From NCBI RefSeq assembly GCF_001297015.1, contig NZ_LIGE01000031.1, positions 176,855-240,854 on the forward strand: a stretch of 64,000 bases of DNA. Direction: 5' to 3'. Source of the stretch: Pseudomonas sp. RIT-PI-r. Its GTDB lineage: Bacteria > Pseudomonadota > Gammaproteobacteria > Pseudomonadales > Pseudomonadaceae. The notes under the pieces are model-generated. The model did not search any database and had not been told where the DNA came from. It saw nothing but the letters and a program-made list of their open reading frames with translations. The position numbers and the translations under genes were made by a program. Shown piece after piece: positions 34,460 to 43,762 of this stretch. Positions within the stretch are counted from its first letter, which is position 1. Every line of letters begins with the position of its first letter.

Positions 34460-34819
34460 TTACAGCAATAAACCGATTTGGGTTTTCTTCGGCAATTTGC
34501 TCACCACCAACTGGTGCGATCGCTGCAACAACCCCTGCAATTCCTCGGCACCCAAAGGGTAGGGCGGGTGCATGATGATCCACTGCGCCCGTGCCAGATA
34601 CGGCGCCGGGTGAATGCCCGGGCGGTCGCAATGACCGAGAAACAGATCCTTGTCGACCTTGAATGCCAGTGAATCGCCGCGCAGTCCCTGCAAGGCAAAC
34701 ATCTTGTTGCCGGCAATCGAAAACACCCGCACGCCGCCCCACTTGTAATCTTCTCGCGCCCCCGGCAATGCCAGGCAGAATTCAGCGACGTCCGCTTCGC
34801 TCATCTTTCCCTTCTTCAT
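34460..34819 (-). CDS. MmcQ/YjbR family protein
   Basis: A 119-residue protein of the MmcQ/YjbR (CyaY-like fold) family: EADVAEFCLALPGAREDYKWGG is the usual N-terminus, then FSIAGNKMFAL and FLGHCDRPGIHPAPYLARAQW. Family members are small proteins with a proposed DNA-binding surface, function unproven. ATG at 34819 has GGGGAG seven bases upstream and overlaps the stop of the LysR gene in ATGA, so it is co-translated with that regulator. Confidence 0.88.
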   Translation of the reverse strand: MKKGKMSEADVAEFCLALPGAREDYKWGGVRVFSIAGNKMFALQGLRGDSLAFKVDKDLFLGHCDRPGIHPAPYLARAQWIIMHPPYPLGAEELQGLLQRSHQLVVSKLPKKTQIGLLL

Positions 34820-35724
34820 AACAACCGCTCCCCACAGGCATTGAACGATTCGACCAGGTGATCGATCCATGCGCGCACCGCCGGCATCACTCCGCGCCGA
34901 TGCGGATACACCGCTTGCAACCAGCCGCCGGGGAGTGACCACTCGGGCAGCAATTGCACCAGCGTGCCGTTTTGCAGTTCCTCTTCGCAATACATCATCG
35001 GTAGCAAAGTAAAACCCTGACCGGCCAGTACACAGGCTTTGCGCACAATAAAGTCATCAATGCCCAGTCTTGCTTCCATGTTCAGCTCGAAGCTTTCGCC
35101 CTGTTGATCGAGCAAGCGCACATGCACCAGGCGATCTGCCTCAAGCGCGCCGAGCACCGGCAGATTTTTCAGGTCTTGCGGATGGTTGATCGATTGGCCC
35201 TGTACAAAATCCGGGCTGGCAACCACGACCATTTGCGCCTGACGCAGGCGTCGGGTGACCAGCAATGGGTCTTCATCACCGTGTTCGCGTACGCGCAGCG
35301 CAACATCAAAGCCTTCGCCGACCAGATCGACCCGGCGATTGAGCAATACGACTTCCAGTTGCACCTGAGGAAATTTGCCGAGGAACTCGCTGATGACCCA
35401 CGGCAACATTTCCCGGGCCAGGCCGGTGGGGCAAGAGACGCGCAGTCGACCACGTGGCTCGCTGGACATGCTCGCGACCGCCTCATCAGCCATTTCCGCT
35501 TCCAGCAGCATCGCCTGGCAGTGACGCAGATAACGTTCCCCCACCGCCGTGAGGTTGAGTTGACGGGTGGTGCGTTGCAGCAAACGTGCCCCGAGGCGCT
35601 CTTCGAGTTCGGCAATGCGCCGTGACAAACGCGATTTGGGAATGCCCAGCAGACGCCCGGCGGCAGCAAAGCCACCGGCCTCGACGACTTTGGCGAAATA
35701 GTAGAGATCGTTGAGGTCTTGCAT
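34816..35724 (-). CDS. LysR-family transcriptional regulator next to azoR
   Basis: A 302-residue LysR protein. HTH region: LNDLYYFAKVVEAGGFAAAG, IPKSRLSRRIAELEERLGARLLQRTTR. The PKSRLSRRI pattern places it with regulators of quinone or azo-type redox enzymes. The effector domain spans about 90-295. Divergent from the azoreductase gene with about 130 bases between, and overlapping the MmcQ/YjbR gene at its 3' end; I infer it controls azoR. Confidence 0.92.
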   Translation of the reverse strand: MQDLNDLYYFAKVVEAGGFAAAGRLLGIPKSRLSRRIAELEERLGARLLQRTTRQLNLTAVGERYLRHCQAMLLEAEMADEAVASMSSEPRGRLRVSCPTGLAREMLPWVISEFLGKFPQVQLEVVLLNRRVDLVGEGFDVALRVREHGDEDPLLVTRRLRQAQMVVVASPDFVQGQSINHPQDLKNLPVLGALEADRLVHVRLLDQQGESFELNMEARLGIDDFIVRKACVLAGQGFTLLPMMYCEEELQNGTLVQLLPEWSLPGGWLQAVYPHRRGVMPAVRAWIDHLVESFNACGERLL

Positions 35725-35852
35725 GAGTGAATCCAGACTGTTCTATCAATGGGACAAACTATCGCATTTCAGGCGGCTAATCATCCATTGGTTTCTTGCG
35801 TAGGATTGTCTCCATTCCATCGCCAACGGCGATTCCTTCCAGGAGATTCCAC

Positions 35853-36464
35853 ATGAAACTGCTGCATATCGATTCGAGCATTCTGGGCGACAACTCGGCT
35901 TCCCGTCAGTTGAGCAGCCAAGTCGTCAAAGCCTGGCAAGTCGCCGAGCCGAGCGCTGTGGTGACTTACCGTGACCTGGCCGCCGACGCCATCAGCCACT
36001 TCTCGTCGACCACCCTGGTCGCCGCTGGTACCACCGCTGAACTGCGCAACGCCGCACAACAGCACGAAGCCGAATTGAGCGCCTCGACGCTGGCCGAGTT
36101 CATTGCTGCCGACGCCGTCGTTATCGCTGCGCCGATGTACAACTTCACCGTGCCGACTCAACTTAAAGCGTGGATCGACCGCGTTGCCGTCGCCGGTCAA
36201 ACCTTCCGTTACACCGAAGCCGGCCCTGAAGGTCTGTGCGGTGGCAAGAAAGTGGTGATCGTATCCACTGCTGGCGGCATTCACGCTGGTCAAGCGAGCG
36301 GCATCGCCCACGAAGAATATCTGAAGCTGGTTCTCGGTTTCCTCGGCATCACCGACATCGAGATCGTTCGCGCCGAAGGCCTGGCCTACGGTGATGAAGT
36401 GCGCAACAACGCCATGACTGCCGCCCAAGCGAAGATCAGCGAGCAACTGTTTGCCGCAGCGTAA
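35853..36464 (+). CDS. azoR: FMN-dependent NADH-azoreductase
   Basis: A 203-residue flavodoxin-fold enzyme that reduces azo bonds and quinones with NADH through bound FMN. The N-terminal phosphate-binding strand MKLLHIDSSILGDNSASRQLS, the flavin loop PMYNFTVPTQLKAWIDRV and the TAGGIHAG segment are conserved AzoR features. Strong AGGAG precedes the ATG. Followed by an intrinsic terminator. The divergent LysR gene is the probable regulator, as usual for azoR paralogues in Pseudomonas. Confidence 0.93.
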   Translation: MKLLHIDSSILGDNSASRQLSSQVVKAWQVAEPSAVVTYRDLAADAISHFSSTTLVAAGTTAELRNAAQQHEAELSASTLAEFIAADAVVIAAPMYNFTVPTQLKAWIDRVAVAGQTFRYTEAGPEGLCGGKKVVIVSTAGGIHAGQASGIAHEEYLKLVLGFLGITDIEIVRAEGLAYGDEVRNNAMTAAQAKISEQLFAAA

Positions 36465-36502
36465 GGCCTGCGCAAAGAACAGCTGAGGTTCAGGTAACAC
36501 CC

Positions 36503-36550
36503 AAAAAACTCTGTATTCTGGTTCCGCAAGGGCCAAATACGGAGTTTTTT
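36503..36550 (+). terminator. intrinsic terminator of azoR
   Basis: AAAAAACTC.GTATT / AATAC.GAGTTTTTT stem with a 16-base centre, T run on both strands. Confidence 0.8.
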
Positions 36551-36700
36551 GTTTCTGGCTGTTACATAATCTGGCCCGGGTTATGCAATCACAGAATCAG
36601 CGTCTGAATGCATTGTCGTACCGAAACGCCGAATCCCCGGCATTTCAGGCCCGCAACGCAACGGATCTTTCGATTGAGTAACAACAGGGTGGGGCATCCC

Positions 36701-37738
36701 ATGATGCGTCTTTGTGCAACGTTACTGATTTGCCTGCTCGGCAGCCTGAATTCAGTGCAAGCGGCGCCTGGACGTCATCCTGTGTGGAGCGTCGGTTATC
36801 ACGAGATGACCTTCCTCGATCCACTGGACCTGCAACCCATGCGGGCCATCGCGTTCTATCCCTCCAGCGACCGTGAGCACATGAGCCTGCTTGAGGGCTA
36901 TTCAGTGGAGGCCGGCGAAGACACCAAAGTCGCCATTGGCCGCTTTCCGATGCTGATGCTTTCCCACGGCAACACCGGCACGCCGCTGGCGCTGCACGAT
37001 CTGGCGACGTCGCTGGCGCGCAAAGGTTTTGTCGTGGTGGCGGTGATTCACCCCGGTGACAACTCCAAAGACCACAGCCGGCTGGGCACCCTGAGTAATC
37101 TTTACGGGCGGCCGATCCAGATTTCCGAAGCGATTACCGCGACCCTGGGCGACCGCATGCTTGCGCCGTACGTCAACGCCAATCAGGTCGGTGTGATCGG
37201 TTATTCGGCGGGAGGCGAAACCGCGTTGATTCTATCCGGTGCGCAACCGGATCTGGATCGCCTGCGGCGTTATTGCCAGGAACGGCCGGACGACCATGAC
37301 GCCTGCAACACCCAAGGGGAACTGATCGTCGATCGCGATGACCTGCAACCGGTGGCCGATCCGCGTGTCCACGCCTTGCTGTTGATGGCGCCGCTTAGCC
37401 TGAAATTCGGCCGTCATACCCTGGCCGATGTGCACGTGCCGGTGCTGCTCTATAGCGGCGATGGCGACAAACTGGTGGCCTTCGACAAGAACGCGGCGGC
37501 GCTGGCGCGCAAACTGCCAACAGCGCCGGATTTCAAATTACTGGCCGGGGCGGGGCACTTCGTCTTTATGGCGCCGTGTAATGAAGAGCAGATTCGCGCC
37601 ATGCCGGCGTTGTGTACCGACGCTGATGGCGTGGATCGCGAGGACATTCACCGTAATCTGATCTCCGAGGCCGGACGGTTTTTCTCCCATGCGCTGGGCC
37701 AATCAACGCGTGCGGGTATGCAAACGGCGGATCAATAG
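36701..37738 (+). CDS. exported alpha/beta hydrolase (dienelactone hydrolase / PAF-acetylhydrolase-like)
   Basis: A 345-residue secreted hydrolase with signal peptide MMRLCATLLICLLGSLNSVQA. The nucleophile elbow is GYSAGGE, the acid is probably in YSGDGDKLVAF and the histidine in AGAGHFVFMAP. The FYPSSDRE and LMLSHGNTGTPLALHDLATSLARKGF motifs match predicted dienelactone hydrolase/acetylhydrolase proteins of the periplasm. Substrate unknown. ATG 36701 is taken because it opens the signal peptide. The stop codon abuts a palindromic repeat. Confidence 0.85.
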   Translation: MMRLCATLLICLLGSLNSVQAAPGRHPVWSVGYHEMTFLDPLDLQPMRAIAFYPSSDREHMSLLEGYSVEAGEDTKVAIGRFPMLMLSHGNTGTPLALHDLATSLARKGFVVVAVIHPGDNSKDHSRLGTLSNLYGRPIQISEAITATLGDRMLAPYVNANQVGVIGYSAGGETALILSGAQPDLDRLRRYCQERPDDHDACNTQGELIVDRDDLQPVADPRVHALLLMAPLSLKFGRHTLADVHVPVLLYSGDGDKLVAFDKNAAALARKLPTAPDFKLLAGAGHFVFMAPCNEEQIRAMPALCTDADGVDREDIHRNLISEAGRFFSHALGQSTRAGMQTADQ

Positions 37739-37823
37739 ATCAAAAGATCGCAGCCTTCGGCAGCTCCTGCAGGATGTACGCCATTCCCATGTAGGAGCTG
37801 CCGAAGGCTGCGATCTTTTGATC
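37738..37823. repeat. palindromic intergenic repeat
   Basis: GATCAAAAGATCGCAGCCTTC and its inverse around CAGGATGTACGCCATTCCC, between the convergent hydrolase and MFS genes; begins at the very last base of the hydrolase stop codon. Confidence 0.88.
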
Positions 37824-37830
37824 GTGTTTT

Positions 37831-39018
37831 TCAATCCTTCGCGCGACGCATCAGCAGCAGGGTCAGCCCCAACCCAATCACCGACAACAACGCTGCACAG
37901 AAGAAAATCCACGCATACCCAAGATTCAACGCCACCGCGCCCATCAACGGCCCGGCAATCGCCAGCGCCAGATCGAAGAACACCGCGTAAGCGCCCAGCC
38001 CGGAACCACGGCTGGAGCTGGGCACTTGCTTGATCGCTTCTACACCCAAAGCTGGATACACCAGCGACAAGCCAAACCCGGCCAGCCCCGCGCCGATCAA
38101 GGCAAAAGCGGTGGACGGCGCCAGCCACAACAGCACCAGCCCCACGGTTTCTATAGTCATACATGCAATGGCTGACTTGAAGCCACCGAAGCGACTGATC
38201 GCCGAGATAAACATCAGCCGTGACAGGATGAAGCACACGCCAAACACCGTCAGGCAATACGCCGCGCCGGTCCAGCCGCGATTAAGGTAATAAAGGGTGA
38301 TAAACGTGGTCAGCGTGCCGTAGCCGATTGAGGCGAGGGTCAGGCTGGCGCCATACGGGGCAATCCGTCCGAACACCGCCCAGAATGGCAGCCGTTCGCC
38401 ACGGATCACCGGCACCGACGGTTTATTGCGGATCAGCAGCAGTGCGCCGGCCGCGAGGACCGCCAGCGCGATGCCGAGGCTGGTGAAACCGTAATCGGCG
38501 ACCATTACCACACCCAGCGGCGCCCCAATGGCAATCGCGCCATAGGAAGCGATGCCGTTCCAGCCAATGGATTTTGCGGTGTGCTCGACGCCGACCTGGC
38601 CCATGCACCAACTGATCGTGCCGACGCCAATCAGCCCTTGCGCGATGCCGAGCAGCAAGCGCCCGATAATCAAAATGATCAGGCTGGTCAGCGGGAAGTC
38701 TTGCAGCAGCGTAGAGACCAAGGTCAGCAAGCCGCTGAGGACAATCCCCCACAAGCCATAAATGATCGCCCGCTTAGTGCCGACCGTATCCGACATGCGC
38801 CCGGCCATTGGCCGGCTGAGCAGGGTGGCCAGGTATTGCGAGCCAATCACCAGCCCGGCAATGACCGCGCTGAAACCCAGTTGCTCGTGCACATAACCGG
38901 GCAACACTGCGATCGGCAAACCGATGCAGAGAAACGCAATAAAGGTATAGAAAACGATGGAGACGATCTGCAGGGTGATCGCCATGGAGCTTTGCGGTGG
39001 CTGTTGCTGCGCAGACAT
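37831..39018 (-). CDS. MFS transporter, YhhS family
   Basis: A 395-residue, twelve-helix major facilitator. FCIGLPIAVLPGYVHEQLGFSA-type start, SRPMAGRMSDTVGTKRAI (motif A between helices 2 and 3) and GQGLIGVGT-like helix 4 motif resemble E. coli YhhS, an exporter implicated in sugar or glyphosate efflux. Substrate is unknown here. Single gene; a palindromic repeat marks its end and another type lies upstream. Confidence 0.88.
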   Translation of the reverse strand: MSAQQQPPQSSMAITLQIVSIVFYTFIAFLCIGLPIAVLPGYVHEQLGFSAVIAGLVIGSQYLATLLSRPMAGRMSDTVGTKRAIIYGLWGIVLSGLLTLVSTLLQDFPLTSLIILIIGRLLLGIAQGLIGVGTISWCMGQVGVEHTAKSIGWNGIASYGAIAIGAPLGVVMVADYGFTSLGIALAVLAAGALLLIRNKPSVPVIRGERLPFWAVFGRIAPYGASLTLASIGYGTLTTFITLYYLNRGWTGAAYCLTVFGVCFILSRLMFISAISRFGGFKSAIACMTIETVGLVLLWLAPSTAFALIGAGLAGFGLSLVYPALGVEAIKQVPSSSRGSGLGAYAVFFDLALAIAGPLMGAVALNLGYAWIFFCAALLSVIGLGLTLLLMRRAKD

Positions 39019-39112
39019 GAGAACTCGTTCGCGGGCGGCGGTGGGAGAGTTCGAGCATCATGGCGTGGGCTTGCGATAAAAGAAAGCAGGCTAACTACTT
39101 TCCATCCCGCCG

Positions 39113-39219
39113 ATCGTTCCCACGCTCTGCGTGGTAACGCCGCCACGGACGCTCCGCGTCCCGCTCGTGTGACGCGGAGCGTCACGGGATGCATTCCCAC
39201 GCAGAGCGTGGGAACGATC
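39113..39219. repeat. inverted repeat (GTTCCCACGCTCTGCGTGG type)
   Basis: GATCGTTCCCACGCTCTGCG and inverse arms flank an inner palindrome GACGCTCCGCGTC...GACGCGGAGCGTC. It is a different family from the GAGCTGCC and GAGTGAGCC repeats. Confidence 0.88.
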
Positions 39220-39233
39220 AGCACCCTGAATGC

Positions 39234-39262
39234 AAAAAGCCCCGTCACATGGACAGGGCTTT
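39234..39262 (-). terminator. intrinsic terminator of the ABC-F gene
   Basis: AAAGCCC / GGGCTTT stem (with one bulge) and T run on the minus strand, 38 bases after the stop at 39300. Confidence 0.8.
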
Positions 39263-39299
39263 AGCTTGGAGCTAACAGCGCAACACTAGAAGCTGCTGT

Positions 39300-40886
39300 T
39301 TAGAACACAACACCCTGACTACGCAGGTAGTCATCGTAGGTGCCGCTGAAGTCAGTCACGCCATCCGGGGTCAGCTCGATGATGCGCGTGGCCAGGGACG
39401 ATACGAACTCACGGTCGTGGCTGACGAAGATCAGCGTGCCCGGGTAGTTTTCCAGCGCCAGGTTCAGCGCCTCGATCGATTCCATGTCCAAGTGGTTGGT
39501 CGGTTCGTCCATGATCAGCACGTTCGGCTTTTGCAGGATCAGCTTGCCGAACAGCATGCGACCTTGCTCACCACCGGAAATCACTTTGACCGACTTGAGG
39601 ATCTCGTCGTTGGAGAACAGCATGCGGCCCAAAGTGCCGCGAATCATCTGCTCGCCCTGCGTCCATTGACCCATCCAGTCGAACAGAGTGACGTCGTCTT
39701 CGAAGTCGTGAGCGTGATCCTGGGCGTAGTAGCCCAACTCGGCGGCATCGGTCCACTTGATGCTGCCGGCGTCCGGGGTCAGTTCGTTGACCAGAGTGCG
39801 CAGCAGGGTGGTTTTGCCGATACCGTTCGGACCGATGATCGCTACGCGCTCGCCAGCTTCAACCTGGAAGCTGAAGTCCTTGAACAGCGGCTTGCCGTCG
39901 AAACCTTTGGCCATCTTCTCGACCATGACAGCCTGACGGTGCAGCTTCTTGTTCTGATCGAAGCGGATGAACGGGCTGACACGGCTCGAAGGCTTGACCT
40001 CGGCCAGTTGGATCTTGTCGATCGCCTTGGCGCGGGAAGTTGCCTGCTTGGCTTTCGAGGCGTTGGCCGAGAAGCGGCTGACGAACGATTGCAGCTCGGA
40101 AATCTGTGCTTTCTTCTTGGCGTTGTCCGACAGCAGTTGCTCGCGGGACTGGGTCGCCACGGTCATGTACTCGTCGTAGTTGCCCGGGAACAGGCGCAGC
40201 TCGCCGTAATCCAGGTCAGCCATGTGCGTGCACACGCTGTTCAGGAAGTGACGGTCGTGAGAGATGATGATCATCAGACTGCTACGCTGGGTCAGGACGT
40301 TCTCCAGCCAGCGAATGGTATTGATATCCAGGTGGTTGGTCGGTTCGTCGAGCAACAGCACTTCCGGGTCGGAAAACAGTGCCTGCGCCAGCAAAACGCG
40401 CAGTTTCCAGCCAGGTGACACTTCGCTCATCGGGCCGAAGTGTTGTTCGATGCCGATACCCAGACCCAGCAACAGCTCACCGGCACGGGATTCCGCGGTG
40501 TAACCGTCCATTTCGGCAAATTCGGTTTCCAGCTCGGCCACGGCCATGCCGTCTTCTTCGCTCATTTCCGGCAGCGAGTAGATGCGGTCGCGCTCGGCCT
40601 TGACCTTCCACAGCTCTTCGTGACCCATGATCACGGTATCGATCACGGTGAATTCTTCGTAGGCGAACTGGTCCTGGCGCAGTTTACCCAGACGCACGTT
40701 CGGCTCGAGCATGACTTGGCCGCCGGTCGGATCAAGGTCACCGCCGAGGATTTTCATGAAGGTCGACTTGCCGCAACCGTTGGCGCCGATCAGGCCGTAG
40801 CGGTTGCCCGCGCCGAATTTGACCGAAACGTTTTCGAAGAGCGGCTTGGCGCCGAACTGCATCGTGATGTTAGCTGTAGAAATCAA
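39300..40886 (-). CDS. ybiT: ABC-F family ATPase, YbiT type
   Basis: A 528-residue cytosolic protein with two ABC ATPase domains and no membrane part. First Walker A GANGCGKST, Walker B LLLDEPTNHLD, with a diverged signature EVSPGWKLR; second Walker A GPNGIGKTT, signature VISGGEQGR, Walker B LIMDEPTNHLD. The inter-domain linker SFVSRFSANASKAKQATSRAK is the P-site tRNA-interaction motif region of ABC-F factors. It is closest in sequence to E. coli YbiT, a translation factor for difficult sequences. The start is TTG at 40886 with AGGA eight bases upstream; the protein begins exactly where homologues do. Confidence 0.93.
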   Translation of the reverse strand: MISTANITMQFGAKPLFENVSVKFGAGNRYGLIGANGCGKSTFMKILGGDLDPTGGQVMLEPNVRLGKLRQDQFAYEEFTVIDTVIMGHEELWKVKAERDRIYSLPEMSEEDGMAVAELETEFAEMDGYTAESRAGELLLGLGIGIEQHFGPMSEVSPGWKLRVLLAQALFSDPEVLLLDEPTNHLDINTIRWLENVLTQRSSLMIIISHDRHFLNSVCTHMADLDYGELRLFPGNYDEYMTVATQSREQLLSDNAKKKAQISELQSFVSRFSANASKAKQATSRAKAIDKIQLAEVKPSSRVSPFIRFDQNKKLHRQAVMVEKMAKGFDGKPLFKDFSFQVEAGERVAIIGPNGIGKTTLLRTLVNELTPDAGSIKWTDAAELGYYAQDHAHDFEDDVTLFDWMGQWTQGEQMIRGTLGRMLFSNDEILKSVKVISGGEQGRMLFGKLILQKPNVLIMDEPTNHLDMESIEALNLALENYPGTLIFVSHDREFVSSLATRIIELTPDGVTDFSGTYDDYLRSQGVVF

Positions 40887-41253
40887 GAGTTTTTCCTGCG
40901 AAGCATTCGAGTAGCGAGGGTGCGGCTGGAGCGCTTGGCCCGAGTCAAAGTGCGCTGAAGCGGGAAAGACCCGTCATCAACCAAGGGGGGCGCGTAAAGT
41001 TTGGCGGCGATTGTACTGGTCTGGCTCTTTAAACGATAGGGCGATCACGTCAAGATCGCCGATTGGCATGCTCGCGAGACAGATTTTCACAGATGAAGGT
41101 TCACTATCGGTTACAAAGTGTGGCTAAAATGCCATCCATTCACCCAGCGCCCCATCACGGCGCGGGCTCATGGATGTGCCATTTGTATTCAGACCACTGC
41201 ATCAGACGCTGGGCCTCAGGCCGTCAGGCGCGCAGTTTGTTCACTTCTGACGT
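40887..41253. other. divergent intergenic region, ybiT / lpxO
   Basis: About 367 bases with no gene supported. A perfect GGCGATC-ACGTCAA-GATCGCC hairpin lies at 41040-41060, of unknown role. Short plus-strand frames here are not conserved-looking. Confidence 0.5.
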
Positions 41254-42165
41254 GTGACGATTTCCGTGAAACTCATCATTGCTGCTATTTATGTCATTTC
41301 GATTGCATACGTTCATCTTCGTGGCCGTGTGCGCCACAAGCTGGGTCGCCAGCTCAGCGATCACTCGACGTTTCTGGCGCCGATCAATTGCTTCCTGTAC
41401 CTGTTCTCGAAAAAGCCCAACAAGCCTTTTCTCGATCCGTCGGAGTTTCCTGATCTAAGCCCCTTGCAGGCGCATTGGCAGGAGATTCGCGAAGAAGGTC
41501 AGAATTTGCTGCGCGCTGGGGAGATCAAGCGTTCTAACCAATACGATGACGTCGGCTTCAACTCGTTCTTCAAATCCGGCTGGAAGCGTTTTTATCTGAA
41601 GTGGTATGGCGAAAGCCATCCATCGGCAATGAAACTGTGCCCGCGCACCACTGAACTGGTGCAGAGCATCGGTTCGATCAAGGCAGCGATGTTTGCCGAG
41701 CTGCCACCCGGCTCGAAACTGGTACGCCATCGTGATCCGTATGCAGGCTCCTACCGTTATCACCTGGGCCTGGAAACGCCAAACGACGCCGGTTGCTACA
41801 TCAACGTCGACGGTGAGAACTATCACTGGCGCGACGGCGAAGCGGTGATGTTCGACGAGACTTTTATTCATTACGCAGAAAACACCACCGACCAGAACCG
41901 GATCATCCTGTTCTGTGACATCGAACGTCCGATGAAATACCGCTGGGCGGCGGCGTTCAACAGTTGGTTCAGTCGCACCGTGATGTCGGCGGCGGGTGCG
42001 CCAAACGATGCCGGTGATAAAACCGGTGGGATCAACCGTTTGTTTGCCAGAATCTACAAGATTCGCTTGCGCGGCAAAGAATTGAAAAAGCGTAATCGCA
42101 AGCTGTATTACATGGAAAAATGGGCGATCTTCGGTGGTTTGCTGGCGATCTTCATCCTGATCTGA
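41254..42165 (+). CDS. lpxO: lipid A 2-hydroxylase LpxO
   Basis: A 303-residue aspartyl/asparaginyl beta-hydroxylase-family protein, iron- and 2-oxoglutarate-dependent. The N-terminal helix (KLIIAAIYVISIAYVHLRG) anchors it in the inner membrane; the catalytic part holds LVRHRDPYAGSYRYHLGL and FIHYAENTTDQNRIILFCD, giving the HxD...H iron ligands. LpxO hydroxylates the secondary laurate of lipid A. A second hydrophobic helix ends the protein. The start is a GTG at 41254 or a second GTG at 41266; neither has a clear ribosome site. Confidence 0.9.
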   Translation: MTISVKLIIAAIYVISIAYVHLRGRVRHKLGRQLSDHSTFLAPINCFLYLFSKKPNKPFLDPSEFPDLSPLQAHWQEIREEGQNLLRAGEIKRSNQYDDVGFNSFFKSGWKRFYLKWYGESHPSAMKLCPRTTELVQSIGSIKAAMFAELPPGSKLVRHRDPYAGSYRYHLGLETPNDAGCYINVDGENYHWRDGEAVMFDETFIHYAENTTDQNRIILFCDIERPMKYRWAAAFNSWFSRTVMSAAGAPNDAGDKTGGINRLFARIYKIRLRGKELKKRNRKLYYMEKWAIFGGLLAIFILI

Positions 42166-42188
42166 CGAATCCTTTGACTCACAGGTCG

Positions 42189-42285
42189 CTGTAGCAGCTG
42201 TCGAGTGCAACGAGGCTGTGATCTTTTTACCCTGCTGAAGTGAGATCAAAGGCAAAAGATCACAGCGTGCCGCAGCTCCTACATT
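42189..42285. repeat. degenerate palindromic repeat
   Basis: CTGTAGCAGCTGTCGAGTGC on the left and GTGCCGCAGCTCCTACA on the right with inner GATCTTTT/AAAAGATC; arms have several mismatches. Between convergent lpxO and ku. Confidence 0.75.
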
Positions 42286-42332
42286 GGACCTGCGTCGCGT
42301 CGGAGTGCTACGACTCTCGCAAAAACAACCTG

Positions 42333-43187
42333 TCAGTTGCCTGACGCTTTCTTCGTTTTCTTCGCCGGCGCAGCCTTGGCTTTCGGCTTCGCCGCCGCTT
42401 TCCCGCCCAGACTGCGTTTAAGCAGTTCCGTCAAATCAATCACATCCGCAGACTTGCGCTCTTCCTCGCCACCCACCGTCTCGACATCTTCGATCTTGCC
42501 TTCATGGGCCTTTTTCTCGACGAGGGCCATGATCTTGTCTTCAAACTCGTCCTTGTAATCCTCGGGTTTCCAGTCTGCGCTCATGTCCTGCACGAGTCGC
42601 TTGGCCATGTCCAGCTCACCTTTTGCCAGTTGTGGCTTGGTCACCTCACTGCCCAGCGCCAGTTCATCGAGGCTGCGCACCTCCTGTGGCCAACGCAGCT
42701 TTACCAGCACCAGCGCCGATTCCAGCGGCATCAACGCCGCCAGATACTGGCGGGTATGTAAAACCACACGGGCGAGGGCAACCTTGTTGGTTTTGCTCAG
42801 CGTCTCACGCAGCAGCGCATACACCTTGCCGCCGCGCTTGTCGGGTGCCAAGTAATAAGGTGTGTCGATGTTTTGCAGGGGGATTTGCTCGGCATCGACA
42901 AAGGAAAAGATATCAATGGTTTGCGTTGAGACCGGGTGCGCTGAACGGATTTCTTCTTCGCTAAGCACCACATAGCGACCCTTTTCGTAGGCCACGCCTT
43001 TGACAATGTGCTCTTTGGTGACTTCTTTGCCGGTCACTTTGTTTACGCGTTTATAGCCCACTGGATCCATGCTGCGGCTGTCGAGCCAGTCGAAATCGAC
43101 GCCTTGCGACGAGGTCGCCGAGACCAGCGCGACGGGGATGTGTACCAGTCCGAAACTGATCGCGCCTTTCCAGATTGCCCGAGCCAT
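42333..43187 (-). CDS. ku: bacterial Ku, DNA end-binding protein
   Basis: A 284-residue Ku homodimer subunit for non-homologous end joining. MARAIWKGAISFGLVHIPVAL is the standard start, followed by the core beta-barrel (DSRSMDPVGYKRVNKVTGKEV) and PYYLAPDKRGGKVYALLRETL. The C-terminal extension is Lys/Ala-rich (GGKAAAKPKAKAAPAKKTKK), which in other bacteria helps DNA binding and ligase D recruitment. ligD is not in this window, so the NHEJ ligase lies elsewhere or just outside. GGAG precedes the ATG. Confidence 0.95.
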   Translation of the reverse strand: MARAIWKGAISFGLVHIPVALVSATSSQGVDFDWLDSRSMDPVGYKRVNKVTGKEVTKEHIVKGVAYEKGRYVVLSEEEIRSAHPVSTQTIDIFSFVDAEQIPLQNIDTPYYLAPDKRGGKVYALLRETLSKTNKVALARVVLHTRQYLAALMPLESALVLVKLRWPQEVRSLDELALGSEVTKPQLAKGELDMAKRLVQDMSADWKPEDYKDEFEDKIMALVEKKAHEGKIEDVETVGGEEERKSADVIDLTELLKRSLGGKAAAKPKAKAAPAKKTKKASGN

Positions 43188-43376
43188 GGTGAGTTCTCCG
43201 AGTGATGATCAGGTGACCTGTTGCGCTGGGCGAAAGTTTCCAGTGATTGCGGCAGCCGCCGCTGACTTGGTCAAGCCGTGTTACATGTTGTTTAAAGGCT
43301 GTGACTTAACAAATCCGAACCCTGGGCGTAGCGTGGACTCGAAGGCACTATCCCTGGCGCATCGAGAGGCCGCCCC

Positions 43377-43712
43377 ATGAACCGATTTCTGTTTGTCATC
43401 GCTTTCCTCAGCCTCGGTGCGGGCTGGGCTCATGCGGACGTGCCATCCACCACGCTGCTGCTGGCACAAAGTCCGACCGGCAACAGCAACAATCCCTACA
43501 ACAGTCCGATCCGCCGGGCCAACCCCAACAGCATGCAGGGCACTCATCCCAGTGCACCGCCGATCCGTGGCCCCAATACCGTGCCGGCGCCGCGCCCGCC
43601 GACCCTCGAAAACCGTGGTATCGGCAATGGTCAGCCAATCCGCTCGGTGCCGAGTACACCGCCAACCTTCATCCCCAATCCACCTTCACGAAGCACCGGT
43701 ACTACCCGTTAA
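43377..43712 (+). CDS. proline/asparagine-rich secreted protein
   Basis: A 111-residue protein with signal peptide MNRFLFVIAFLSLGAGWAHA and a low-complexity mature part rich in Pro, Asn, Ser, Arg and Thr (for example PAPRPPTLENRG). No cysteine and no recognised domain; probably disordered in the periplasm. It ends 50 bases before the PQQ sugar dehydrogenase gene in the same direction, so co-transcription is possible. Confidence 0.7.
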   Translation: MNRFLFVIAFLSLGAGWAHADVPSTTLLLAQSPTGNSNNPYNSPIRRANPNSMQGTHPSAPPIRGPNTVPAPRPPTLENRGIGNGQPIRSVPSTPPTFIPNPPSRSTGTTR

Positions 43713-43762
43713 ACGACAGGACTGAAGCCTGTCAGCCTTGAGACGAACAAAAGGAATCGTGC

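Noticed and set aside
41040..41060. GGCGATC hairpin as terminator of a gene before lpxO
   Set aside because: No T run follows on either strand and both flanking genes start here and diverge.
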